Positions 16,490 to 24,101 of a stretch of 64,000 nt of DNA are shown piece after piece. The notes beneath the pieces were generated by a model. The model made no database searches. It was given only the letters and a program-made list of their open reading frames with translations, and was not told the DNA's origin. Source of the DNA: Paragorgia papillata (lineage: Eukaryota > Cnidaria > Anthozoa > Scleralcyonacea > Coralliidae); the NCBI GenBank assembly GCA_035771165.1, contig JAWNZC010000322.1, positions 8,046,501 to 8,110,500 of the forward strand. The letters are read 5' to 3'. A program made the translations under genes and the position numbers. Within the stretch, counting starts at the first letter, position 1, and each line of letters starts with the position of its first letter.

Positions 16490-17284
16490 ATGACCAACTG
16501 TGTGGACCTAAAACTCCTGGAAGGTGCCCGACTCATTGCCCTCGACGGAAACATCGGTGTGGGGAAGACAACGTTCGTGAAACCATTCGCTAGAAGAAAC
16601 CACTACCATCTTATCGAAGAGCCAGTTGATAACAATCCATACCTCGAAAAGTTTTACACTGACCCAGGGAGATGGGCATACAAAATGGAGACCTGGCTCC
16701 TTGACGAAAGGATCAACGCCTACCTGAAGGCTTTGGAGTTAATCAATGAGGGAGAGAGTGTGATTATAGAGCGGACACACCACAGCTGTCTGACTTTCGC
16801 CAAAACCTGCCGGTCCCATGGGTGGATCTCCGATGAACAGTTCTCCAACTATGAGAAGATTTTCCACAAATTGAATGATCTACTCCCGAGGCCTGACGCC
16901 CTGATCGTTCTGGAGGCTTCAGCCGACACCTGCTATCAACGAATGGTTAAAAGAAACCGGAAGTGTGAAGCCGGTGTAACAGAAAGCTATCTTAAGCGGA
17001 TACAAATATATATGGAGGAAACGGTCGAACTGCTTCACTCCAAAGGAACCAAGGTAATAACCCTCGATTGGGAAAACTTCGGTCCGGATGAATCATTTCT
17101 AATCAATGAACTCAACGGAACTCCTAGTGGATTCTATGGTTGGATGGCTCGTGTGGGCAGTCGGGACGTCTACATACCAGAGATAGTTAACCAGACCCGG
17201 CAGGCTTCGGTGGCTGACCATAGCTCTTGTATAACCCCAAGGACAACCGGCTATCCCTCCGATTTACAGTTAACCCAATGCTGA
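16490..17284 (+). CDS. Deoxynucleoside kinase family enzyme (264 aa)
   Basis: This enzyme phosphorylates deoxynucleosides to feed dNTP synthesis. Visible features are the P-loop GNIGVGKTT (residues 20-28), the EEPVDNN substrate block (about 44-50), a WAYKMETWLL helix, the ERTHHS catalytic/substrate motif (94-99) and an arginine-rich lid RMVKRNRKCE (151-160). These match the dNK/TK2/dCK/dGK fold rather than the small tetrameric TK1 type. The last 55 residues extend beyond the domain and are unassigned. It stands alone on the plus strand between minus-strand genes and its codon style matches the element. Kinases of this kind are typical of large DNA viruses and hosts, but are not part of the usual Polinton core set. 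Confidence 0.85.
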   Translation: MTNCVDLKLLEGARLIALDGNIGVGKTTFVKPFARRNHYHLIEEPVDNNPYLEKFYTDPGRWAYKMETWLLDERINAYLKALELINEGESVIIERTHHSCLTFAKTCRSHGWISDEQFSNYEKIFHKLNDLLPRPDALIVLEASADTCYQRMVKRNRKCEAGVTESYLKRIQIYMEETVELLHSKGTKVITLDWENFGPDESFLINELNGTPSGFYGWMARVGSRDVYIPEIVNQTRQASVADHSSCITPRTTGYPSDLQLTQC

Positions 17285-17464
17285 CCGTCTCGAGGCTTAG
17301 TCTTATTCTCTTCAGCCGGGTATATTTCCATTTGTAACACACCGCCAGTTTGTGGTAATATGAGTAAAGCTTTCGTAGTTTGTCTACTTCGGTGTCATTT
17401 TGAGGTTTTCACCAATGTGGTTGAAGCTTATAACGCTTTTTCTTTTCGGACTTATTTTCATTTA

Positions 17465-18250
17465 CTATAGATCATACTCAACCATCATCTTATTACAGAT
17501 CTTCCCGATCTCAGCGTTTCCCAGACGGCCCTCCACAATCTTCATACCGTAAAAGTTGATGTCTGAATAGTATTTTTTCCGGTCGTTTAGCGCGAACACA
17601 CCTAGATAAGGTTTCCCTATTTGATCGACGTTACTAATAAAGTATGAGTCTCTTAACGCCTCACCGTTTATCCTAACGTGTGACACCCTAAGCCCGGAAA
17701 GCCAGTGGATGGATATCAAGCTCTTCTTTCCAATGAACTTCGCTGGAACTGTACACTCATTAAACTTAGCGGGAAACGACCCACCGAAGATCAGTTTGTT
17801 ATCCACCCCAGCTTTATACCCAAGGGTTTTGTCGTAGTTACCGTCATCATTGGAAATGATAACCTCCCACTGAGTCGACGCCGATCTTACGCTGTTCCTT
17901 TTCACTACAACGAAAACCGAGACATCGGAGAACATGAATCTGGGTACGTTAGCGAGAAAGGCCGTCCTCACTGACACCTCAGGGTAGAGGAAGTGGTCGT
18001 CACCGGCGGTATTTAGTTGTGGGGCGATACTAGTTGGTCTCCAAAACATGGATGAGTGGATTTTACCGCCCCTGTCTTCGATGTAATCAATGAGTGGGGG
18101 GAATTTGGCGACCGCGTTCTTACTGGCTCGGGTCACATTCAGGTCAAAGATGACCTTGTAGTTGTTGGTCTTTGTGTAAGCTTTTAATTTATCGTCGAAC
18201 TCTTTCTTGGTCACCGTATCCGGTCTGCTGTAGCCATAAAACAGGCTCAT
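17465..18250 (-). CDS. LamG/concanavalin-like virion protein candidate (261 aa)
   Basis: The start (MSLFYGYSRP) is followed by a short coil-like segment. A beta-rich domain at about residues 115-261 resembles LamG/concanavalin-like lectin folds: alternating strands WEVIISNDDG, LISIHWLSG and SHVRINGEAL, ending in FYGMKIVEGRLGNAEIGKIC, the usual closing strand and helix of that fold. A sugar- or cell-surface-binding role at the virion exterior is plausible but not shown. It is separated from the integrase by a 216-bp divergent spacer. The start follows CTATAG. Confidence 0.5.
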   Translation of the reverse strand: MSLFYGYSRPDTVTKKEFDDKLKAYTKTNNYKVIFDLNVTRASKNAVAKFPPLIDYIEDRGGKIHSSMFWRPTSIAPQLNTAGDDHFLYPEVSVRTAFLANVPRFMFSDVSVFVVVKRNSVRSASTQWEVIISNDDGNYDKTLGYKAGVDNKLIFGGSFPAKFNECTVPAKFIGKKSLISIHWLSGLRVSHVRINGEALRDSYFISNVDQIGKPYLGVFALNDRKKYYSDINFYGMKIVEGRLGNAEIGKICNKMMVEYDL

Positions 18251-18466
18251 CTATAGTAGGGTGTATTTACTGAGTATGATCCTAGACACTGGGATCAGGC
18301 TGTTAGGACTAGTAGTATTTTTGAGCCGCTGAGTTGTTGTCCGACTCTGGTTGTCTATCGGGTGTATGGACTACTGGTTTGTTATCTAGTGTCCCCAAGT
18401 GTGAACATACTCCGTTCTGATGCCTGGGTGCTCTCTCATGAACTCTTCCATTATAGGTTAGGTTAT
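18251..18466. promoter_or_regulatory. Divergent spacer between LamG-like gene and integrase
   Basis: This 216-bp spacer separates two divergent genes. The integrase frame stays open back to an ATG at 18,362, but the ATG at 18,467 next to TTAT fits the element's start pattern better, so the intervening 35 codons are treated as spacer. Confidence 0.35.
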
Positions 18467-19564
18467 ATGGGTGAGGATATCGAGCTGGAACAGGGGTTGA
18501 GAGAAATCTACTACAATCCGAAAACAGGATATCAGTCAGCTGAACGGTTGTACCAGAAGGCACTGGAAGAGGGTATTGGTGTGAGTAGGAAGGCTGTGAG
18601 GAACTGGTTGAAAACACAGGACACATACACGAGGTATAAACCGGTTGTGAGGAGGCATAAGTTTAGACAAACGTTCGTCAGCCACCTCGGTGAGCAGATA
18701 CAGATGGACTTGGTTGATATGGGGAAGTACAAGAACCAGAACAAAGGGTATTACTGGATCCTGACAGCTGTTGAGATTTTGAGTAGGTATGCCTTCGCCA
18801 TCCCCGTTTATAGGAAGGATAAAACTAATATGACTAGGGCTGTGACTGAGCTGTTGGAACAATTCAAAGACAGGTTTGGTAGTTATCCCGACCTAGCCCA
18901 GTTCGACGACGGAAAGGAGTTTTACAATGTCGGTGTGAAAGATCTCCTGAAGGAACGGGGAACTAAATACTTCAGTACATACTCGGAGAAAAAAGCAGCA
19001 GTTGTCGAACGATTTAACAGAACACTAAAAACTGTGATGTGGAAGTATTTCTACACCAAGGGGACGTATAAATGGATCGATGTCCTGGACGACCTCGTCG
19101 AAGGGTACAACAACACAAAACACAGCACCACGCTGACTAAGCCCAAGGGCGTGGATAAGTCAAACGAGAATCAGGTTTGGAACACATTATTCGGTCACCA
19201 CTTTGGTGACCACCCTTTACCCAAGTTTGGGGTTGGGGACACCGTGAGAGTGACAAAGTATAAAAGTGTATTTACGAAGGGTTATGAAGCTAACTTCACT
19301 GAGGAAATCTTCAAGATAGTGAAGGTCATCCGTGGTGATCCAAACGTTTATGAGATTGAGGACGCCGAGGGTGAGCCGATTATTGGAAAGTTCTATGAGG
19401 AGGAGCTGTCGCCTGTGGATAAGAAGGACGACGTCTACAGAGTCGAGAGAATACTGAAAAGAAAGAAAGTAGCGGGAAGGAAAATGGCGCTAGTCAAGTG
19501 GTCGGGTTACGATGACAAACACAACTCATGGATACCCGAAAGTGATATACAGAACCTGGGTTGA
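18467..19564 (+). CDS. int: Retroviral-type integrase with chromodomain (365 aa)
   Basis: This enzyme inserts the element and makes the 6-bp target duplication. Numbered from the chosen start, the DDE triad is D81 in QMDLVDM, D147 in QFDDGKEF and E181 in AVVERFNRTLK. An N-terminal helical region precedes it. A C-terminal chromodomain (last 50 residues, YRVERILKRKK ... LVKWSGYDDKHNSWIPESDI) probably binds modified histones. An upstream ATG at 18,362 would add 35 residues without homology. The stop overlaps the next gene's ATG by one base (TGATG). All catalytic residues are present. Confidence 0.93.
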   Translation: MGEDIELEQGLREIYYNPKTGYQSAERLYQKALEEGIGVSRKAVRNWLKTQDTYTRYKPVVRRHKFRQTFVSHLGEQIQMDLVDMGKYKNQNKGYYWILTAVEILSRYAFAIPVYRKDKTNMTRAVTELLEQFKDRFGSYPDLAQFDDGKEFYNVGVKDLLKERGTKYFSTYSEKKAAVVERFNRTLKTVMWKYFYTKGTYKWIDVLDDLVEGYNNTKHSTTLTKPKGVDKSNENQVWNTLFGHHFGDHPLPKFGVGDTVRVTKYKSVFTKGYEANFTEEIFKIVKVIRGDPNVYEIEDAEGEPIIGKFYEEELSPVDKKDDVYRVERILKRKKVAGRKMALVKWSGYDDKHNSWIPESDIQNLG

Positions 19565-20250
19565 TGTATAGTCGGATGGTGAAGTTAACATTGTTCATTG
19601 AAAACGGTGAAAAGACTGTTTATTTTGATGAGTCTGTTGTGGTGACTTCTCCGAAAGCACAAATAATGTTGAAGAAGGCAACAGTATTCTGGAACTATAA
19701 TAATATAATAACGGGTTCGAACGACACAGCGTCGTTCGATGGTAAGTGGGCGTTAGCTCCCGAAGGTTATATGGACTTTGACGCTTTGGGGACGTTCATT
19801 AAGGCTTTGGCTGTGGTTATGGATGGGACAGTCGACTTCGATAAGAATGTTCACGATGGAACATCTAGAATACAGACGTCGGAGGATCTAAAGTTGGGAA
19901 GAATGGGTCTTCTTCTGGGGTTTAATGAAAGTGATGTGATAGTTGGTGGTAGTGGGTGGATGGTAAGTCCAAACCAGGTGGACATCAATAGAGGATTGAG
20001 GTATGTCGAGATTTTATGTGACGCTGTTGAAAGTGGGGAAAGTCTGAACAATGGGAAAAGGAGTAATTTAATTGGCACTCTTCCAATTAGCTCTGAACAG
20101 AGTCTGAAAGGGAGTGTACAGCACTACGTTGACGTTGAGTCGAAAGTTGAGATTCAGAAGGGTGTTTATAACAAGATGACCTTTAGAGTCCGAGGGAACA
20201 ACGGTTTTAAGAGTATTGGAGCTGTCCTGCTCGAGCTGTATATTGGGTGA
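19564..20250 (+). CDS. Candidate minor capsid (penton-type) protein (228 aa)
   Basis: This beta-rich protein of about the size of Polinton minor capsid (single jelly-roll penton) proteins lies in the capsid gene block. Conserved-looking segments are FWNYNNI near residue 43, GLRYVEILCD near 142, LIGTLPI near 165 and the closing strands YNKMTFRVRGNN ... GAVLLELYIG. The start overlaps the integrase stop. A second ATG at 19,576 directly after TATAGTCGG is an alternative start. A palindrome at 19,716-19,739 lies in frame in the coding region. Confidence 0.55.
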   Translation: MYSRMVKLTLFIENGEKTVYFDESVVVTSPKAQIMLKKATVFWNYNNIITGSNDTASFDGKWALAPEGYMDFDALGTFIKALAVVMDGTVDFDKNVHDGTSRIQTSEDLKLGRMGLLLGFNESDVIVGGSGWMVSPNQVDINRGLRYVEILCDAVESGESLNNGKRSNLIGTLPISSEQSLKGSVQHYVDVESKVEIQKGVYNKMTFRVRGNNGFKSIGAVLLELYIG

Positions 20251-20290
20251 ACGACGTAGCGTCGTTCGATGTAACGTGGGTTAGTGTATA

Positions 20291-21550
20291 ATGGCTGAAG
20301 GAGGATATGATAACCTCGAATTGGATAATCTTGGGGGAGAGGATGGCACAAGTGGACGTGATGGTGAGGAAACTGGTGAAACAAGTTTTCAAGGAATTGA
20401 GGATCTGGAGCGTCGGTTCCAAGCCCTCACTTCCGACGACTACGCCGTGGACAATGTGGTGAGAGTTAGTGGGGACACCCCGGACCCCTCACGGGATGTT
20501 GGAGCGGTCAGAAACTCGGAAACGGCGACTGTGAAGAGAGTCCTGAAGAAGGTCCTGGGTGTTAAGGTGGTGAAGAAGGACGGCAAAGCCTCCACAGAGT
20601 TGGTGGAAGGACTTACCCCCTACTCCAACAGTAAAAACGGGGCTATAATCGGGTTTCAATTTGATGGAAACAAGATTCTGGTGAAAAACGAAGGGGGTGG
20701 TATGAGGTTCAGCAGAAACAAAAAGAATGAGAAATCTGTTAAGAAATTTAAGTCACTTCTGAAGGAAGCTGAGAGAGAACACTCCAAAACGGTCAGAGGA
20801 GCGATTGAGGAAATTGTCGACAACCCAGACACAGGTTCCGATGACCTCGTCAGAATCGAACATGAGTACTCCGATAGGCTCCACGACCAGAACACACTTT
20901 TTGAGGAGAGAATGGCACTTCTGAGGGAGGGGTTATATGTAGATCCACAGGAGGTCAGGGAGTTAGCCGGAACCATGGAACCACAGGGTAGTGATGAGGA
21001 ACAAATCCAATATCTCGATATACAAGCCGATCACTATAGGCGGATGGTATCGGAGATGGATGGTGAGGCCCACCCCCTTAGAAAACAGTTCTATGACACC
21101 GCCAGAAGAATGGCTGAGCTTAAAGCAGATAGTGTGAGAGCTAGGATCGGCGAGAGACCAGAGCATCCTGACGCTACGTCAATATTGACTGATGTGGTGG
21201 AGAACGATGACCTCAGTAGGTTGGAGAGATTCAAGAAATGGGCCAGGGAAAATATGATTGGCCTGTCTGCCGTAGCCATTTCTTTGGCTGGAATTGTGAC
21301 TACAGTGGTTGTGGCTGCTAGAAAAGCTGTTAAGAGTGGGGGTAAAGCCATCGGTGGCTTTGGAAAGGCGTTGGCTAACCTGGCTAAGAAGGTTGGACCT
21401 CTGTTGGCACCACTGTTTAATCTGTTGGCACAGGTTCTGACTTGGGGAGCGAAAGGCGTTGGATGGTTAGCCAACAATCTGTGGGTTCTTGTTGTGGCGA
21501 CTGTGTGGTTGTTGTATGACTACTGGAAAAACAGAAAAAGTAGGAAATAA
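20291..21550 (+). CDS. Virion membrane-active protein candidate (419 aa)
   Basis: An acidic N-terminus (1-40) is followed by a charged helical body with coiled-coil potential (about 130-310). A hydrophobic helix LSAVAISLAGIVTTVVVA follows at about 322-340, then a Gly/Lys-rich amphipathic stretch (GKAIGGFGKALANLAKKVG) and a final hydrophobic helix near the end (LWVLVVATVWLLYDYW). This pattern suggests a membrane-interacting internal capsid protein, as seen between the capsid genes of Polintons. Analogy to adenovirus membrane-lytic proteins is only speculative. The start follows GTGTATA. A GAACGAC/GTCGTTC palindrome lies just upstream at 20,249-20,267. Confidence 0.55.
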   Translation: MAEGGYDNLELDNLGGEDGTSGRDGEETGETSFQGIEDLERRFQALTSDDYAVDNVVRVSGDTPDPSRDVGAVRNSETATVKRVLKKVLGVKVVKKDGKASTELVEGLTPYSNSKNGAIIGFQFDGNKILVKNEGGGMRFSRNKKNEKSVKKFKSLLKEAEREHSKTVRGAIEEIVDNPDTGSDDLVRIEHEYSDRLHDQNTLFEERMALLREGLYVDPQEVRELAGTMEPQGSDEEQIQYLDIQADHYRRMVSEMDGEAHPLRKQFYDTARRMAELKADSVRARIGERPEHPDATSILTDVVENDDLSRLERFKKWARENMIGLSAVAISLAGIVTTVVVAARKAVKSGGKAIGGFGKALANLAKKVGPLLAPLFNLLAQVLTWGAKGVGWLANNLWVLVVATVWLLYDYWKNRKSRK

Positions 21551-21567
21551 AATCTGTCATGTAGTAT

Positions 21568-22810
21568 ATGACCAACAGAAGTCAAATAGAGCTATCACCC
21601 GGATTCAGACGGGCGAGGATGTCAGAGATTAAGGGAAGCAGGACAAGACATGTCATCACAATGAATCCCAACAAAGTCAACCCTGGTGAGGACCTCTACA
21701 TCGACATACCAAAGCTAAAACCCGATAGCTGTTTGGTGCCAGGTAGCTTTCACCTATTGTTCGACTTCAAGAACGCTAACGCCAAGTCGTGGTTTTTTAA
21801 ACAATCTTTCCAGACTCCTGTTCGAAAGGTTAGTGATCAAACTAGCTGGCGAGACTGTTTACGATAACACTGGTGAAAGTGTTTTTAGTGTGTACAAGGA
21901 TCTCTGGCTATCAAAGAGTGTGAGGGATCGGAGGGTTGAATATGGAATTGGTTCAGAGAACTTGAGGAAGTTAATCTCCAAGGATGACAGTGGGGCTTCC
22001 TCTGGGGACGCTGAGAAGTTGGCTGACGCTCTGATGTTTTCGGTGTATGGGACAAAACTCAAAGTAAAACTGGATAAAATCCTTGAGGACCACGGGCTCT
22101 ACGCTCCCTTTGAAATGTATAACAACTTCCGCTACATAGTTACATTACCAAAGGCGAGTGATATTATGGTGGCTCAGACAAGTGAGTCTGTTGATGGGTA
22201 TACAGTGGAGGGCCTTGAACTGGAGTACGAGACGGTTGACAACCACGACATCGCTAATGAAATAACCTCGCTGTACACAGCCGGCCGGTCGCTGTCTTAC
22301 GAACACGTGACGTTGATGAAGTCGACTGAATGGGTGGCTGGAGCGACACTGATAAATGAAAATATTAACCTCCCACGGAAGTCAATGAAGGGGATTGTGA
22401 TGATGTTCACAAATAAAACCCGAACTGATAGTGAAGAATATGTCTATCCAAACATTGAGAGTGTTAAGCTAACAATTGAGGGTGTGCCCAACGCCGTCTT
22501 CAGTCAAGGGATTCCAAAGAGTAGGTTTTATTCCGAGGCCAAGAGACTGTTCAGTGGGGGGGAAGAGTCTGATCAGTTTATGACAATCCAGAAGTTTTAT
22601 AAAGACGCCTTCGCTCTGGTGATTGACTTGAGAAGTATCGAAGATAGAGAAAATGTCGGGACTGGAAAAAAAATTGTCAACACACAGTCTGGAGTTTTGG
22701 TTGAGATCGTTAAAAAGGTGACCGCGGCTAATGTAGTCTGCCGAATCTTCGTGTTGAGTGATGGTCTGGTGAATATGGTAAATAGAAATCTAAAATCAAT
22801 TCAGTATTAA
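21568..22810 (+). pseudogene. Major capsid protein (hexon-type), frameshifted
   Basis: This is the double jelly-roll major capsid gene of the Polinton, read in two frames: 21,568-21,867 (N-terminal part) and 21,833-22,810 (main part, open upstream to about 21,800). Capsid-type segments are LAGETVYDNTGE, the ESVKLTIEGVPN strand and the closing VIDLRSIED / GKKIVNTQSG / FVLSDGLVNMV strands. The homologous reading moves from frame 1 to frame 2 at the T6 run at 21,793-21,798, which calls for a +1 change. A TTTAAAC heptamer is present, but its phase is wrong for -1 slippage, so a one-base indel in the homopolymer is the simplest cause. A sequencing error or unusual +1 recoding are alternatives. It is followed directly by the ATPase gene. 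Confidence 0.85.
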
Positions 22811-23419
22811 ATGGACCACCCGTTTAACATGTTGGTTACTGGTATGACGGCCTGTGGGAAAACTTGGTGTCTCCTAAAAATGTTGGAGGATGAGTACCCC
22901 GGGTTCTTTGACTACATCGTTCTTATCTGTCCAACGTTCAGCTGGAACAAAACCTATACTACTTGGAGGTATAGGGATGACCCGGACTTCGTCGTAACAG
23001 AGTGTAGCCAGGATGACGTTGGGATTATACTGAGACACATCGTTGAAGTATTTAAAGGCTCCAAAACACTAATCATCCTCGACGACTGTGCTAGTGGACA
23101 AACTGTGAAGAATAGGACAAGTGAGCTGGTCAAATTAGCGTTCAGCGCCCGACACTACAATCTGTCAACTATTGTAATCACACAACAGCTAACAGCTATC
23201 ACAAAACCTTATAGGGAAAATATCAGTAAGCTGGTAACGTTCTACAACCCTAATAAGGCCGACATGAAGGTCATTACTGACGACTACCTGGGTGGTTTAG
23301 GTAGGGATGAAATTATGGAGGTAACCGAGAAGTTAAAAGAAAATAAATACGCTAGGCTTGAGGTCACACTAAGGCATCCGTATGGGTATAAGGTGGTCAT
23401 TCCGAAATCTGGTCCGTAG
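22811..23419 (+). CDS. FtsK/HerA-type genome packaging ATPase (202 aa)
   Basis: This ATPase pumps DNA into capsids. Features are Walker A GMTACGKT (11-18), Walker B TLIILDDC (86-93) and a sensor strand STIVITQQ (119-126) followed by an arginine-containing helix. Length and motifs match the A32-like ATPases of Polintons and virophages. It starts directly at the stop of the major capsid gene, and the downstream gene's start follows its stop by about four bases. This points to one co-expressed morphogenesis block. No breaks are seen. Confidence 0.92.
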   Translation: MDHPFNMLVTGMTACGKTWCLLKMLEDEYPGFFDYIVLICPTFSWNKTYTTWRYRDDPDFVVTECSQDDVGIILRHIVEVFKGSKTLIILDDCASGQTVKNRTSELVKLAFSARHYNLSTIVITQQLTAITKPYRENISKLVTFYNPNKADMKVITDDYLGGLGRDEIMEVTEKLKENKYARLEVTLRHPYGYKVVIPKSGP

Positions 23420-23423
23420 TAAG

Positions 23424-24044
23424 ATGACTGAAAGGAAAGCCAAACCGGTAAAAGCTGTGAAGAGGATCAAAGGGTCCGCGACCTTACCGGACGGAGGGCT
23501 GGGGCTGGGCGTCGGGGTGGAAACTGAGGTTGTCAGCCTCGCCGATGAGCTTGTCAATGAATTGAAGAAGGCTGAGGAAACTGAACCGACACCTAAAAAG
23601 CCCCACAACAACCTGACGACTGCTGAGCGCGACAGCGTCGCGCGCGACACCAACAAGAAGAGAAGCGATTTGGTAAAACTATCGGAGGATGGTGAGGTGA
23701 CTCAGTCAGTCAGCTACATCAAAAAAGCGTCGGCGAAAGTTGTGGATAAGCTGTACGCTGAGTACGAGGTTAGAAGGATGGAAAGAGCTAACCAGTTTCT
23801 GACTGATGTGTTGATTAGTAGGTTCGCTAATGTTCTCGGGGGTTTGGACGCTGTGGAGAGCTCTGAGGCGCTAGACACCGAGCTACAAAAAGATAAACTG
23901 TTAAAAAATGATGTTGGGAAAGTTGTGGCGATGATCACACCGTATTTACCATGTCTCGGACTGTTATCTGGAGGTATTACTGTGGGAAAACATGTCTACC
24001 GGCGTAAAACAAAAACAGTGGAGGAAACCGGGGGTTCAGTGTAA
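23424..24044 (+). CDS. Conserved Polinton structural-block protein (206 aa)
   Basis: The start at 23,424 was chosen because it directly follows the ATPase stop; the frame is open upstream but overlaps the ATPase. The N-terminus is basic (TERKAKPVKAVKRIKG), the middle is charged and helical (about 95-180), and a moderately hydrophobic helix lies near the end (LPCLGLLSGGITVGKHVY). A GC-rich palindrome at 23,627-23,650 is read in frame as ERDSVARDTNKK. The product is probably a small virion protein. I do not recognise a defined domain. Confidence 0.5.
   Translation: MTERKAKPVKAVKRIKGSATLPDGGLGLGVGVETEVVSLADELVNELKKAEETEPTPKKPHNNLTTAERDSVARDTNKKRSDLVKLSEDGEVTQSVSYIKKASAKVVDKLYAEYEVRRMERANQFLTDVLISRFANVLGGLDAVESSEALDTELQKDKLLKNDVGKVVAMITPYLPCLGLLSGGITVGKHVYRRKTKTVEETGGSV
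23627..23650. repeat. GTGTCGCGCGCGACAC palindrome in a coding region
   Basis: This copy of the dispersed palindrome (GCGCGACAGCGTCGCGCGCGACAC) lies inside the 206-aa gene and preserves its frame. Confidence 0.75.
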
Positions 24045-24051
24045 TCCGACA

Positions 24052-24067
24052 GTGTCGCGCGCGACAC
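24052..24067. repeat. GTGTCGCGCGCGACAC palindrome, intergenic
   Basis: A perfect 16-bp palindrome lies between the 206-aa and 530-aa genes, 35 bases upstream of the latter's chosen start. Confidence 0.8.
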
Positions 24068-24101
24068 TCCCGACGTGTTATACACAATATATTATATAGG
24101 A

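Noticed and set aside
17415..17552. 45-codon hydrophobic micro-ORF between the kinase and LamG-like genes
   Set aside because: It overlaps the LamG-like gene antisense and lacks a start motif close by. A membrane-like composition alone is not enough.
21793..21803. TTTAAAC as a programmed -1 frameshift site in the capsid gene
   Set aside because: The upstream frame reads TTT AAA C and the downstream homology needs +1, so the phase is opposite to a -1 site.
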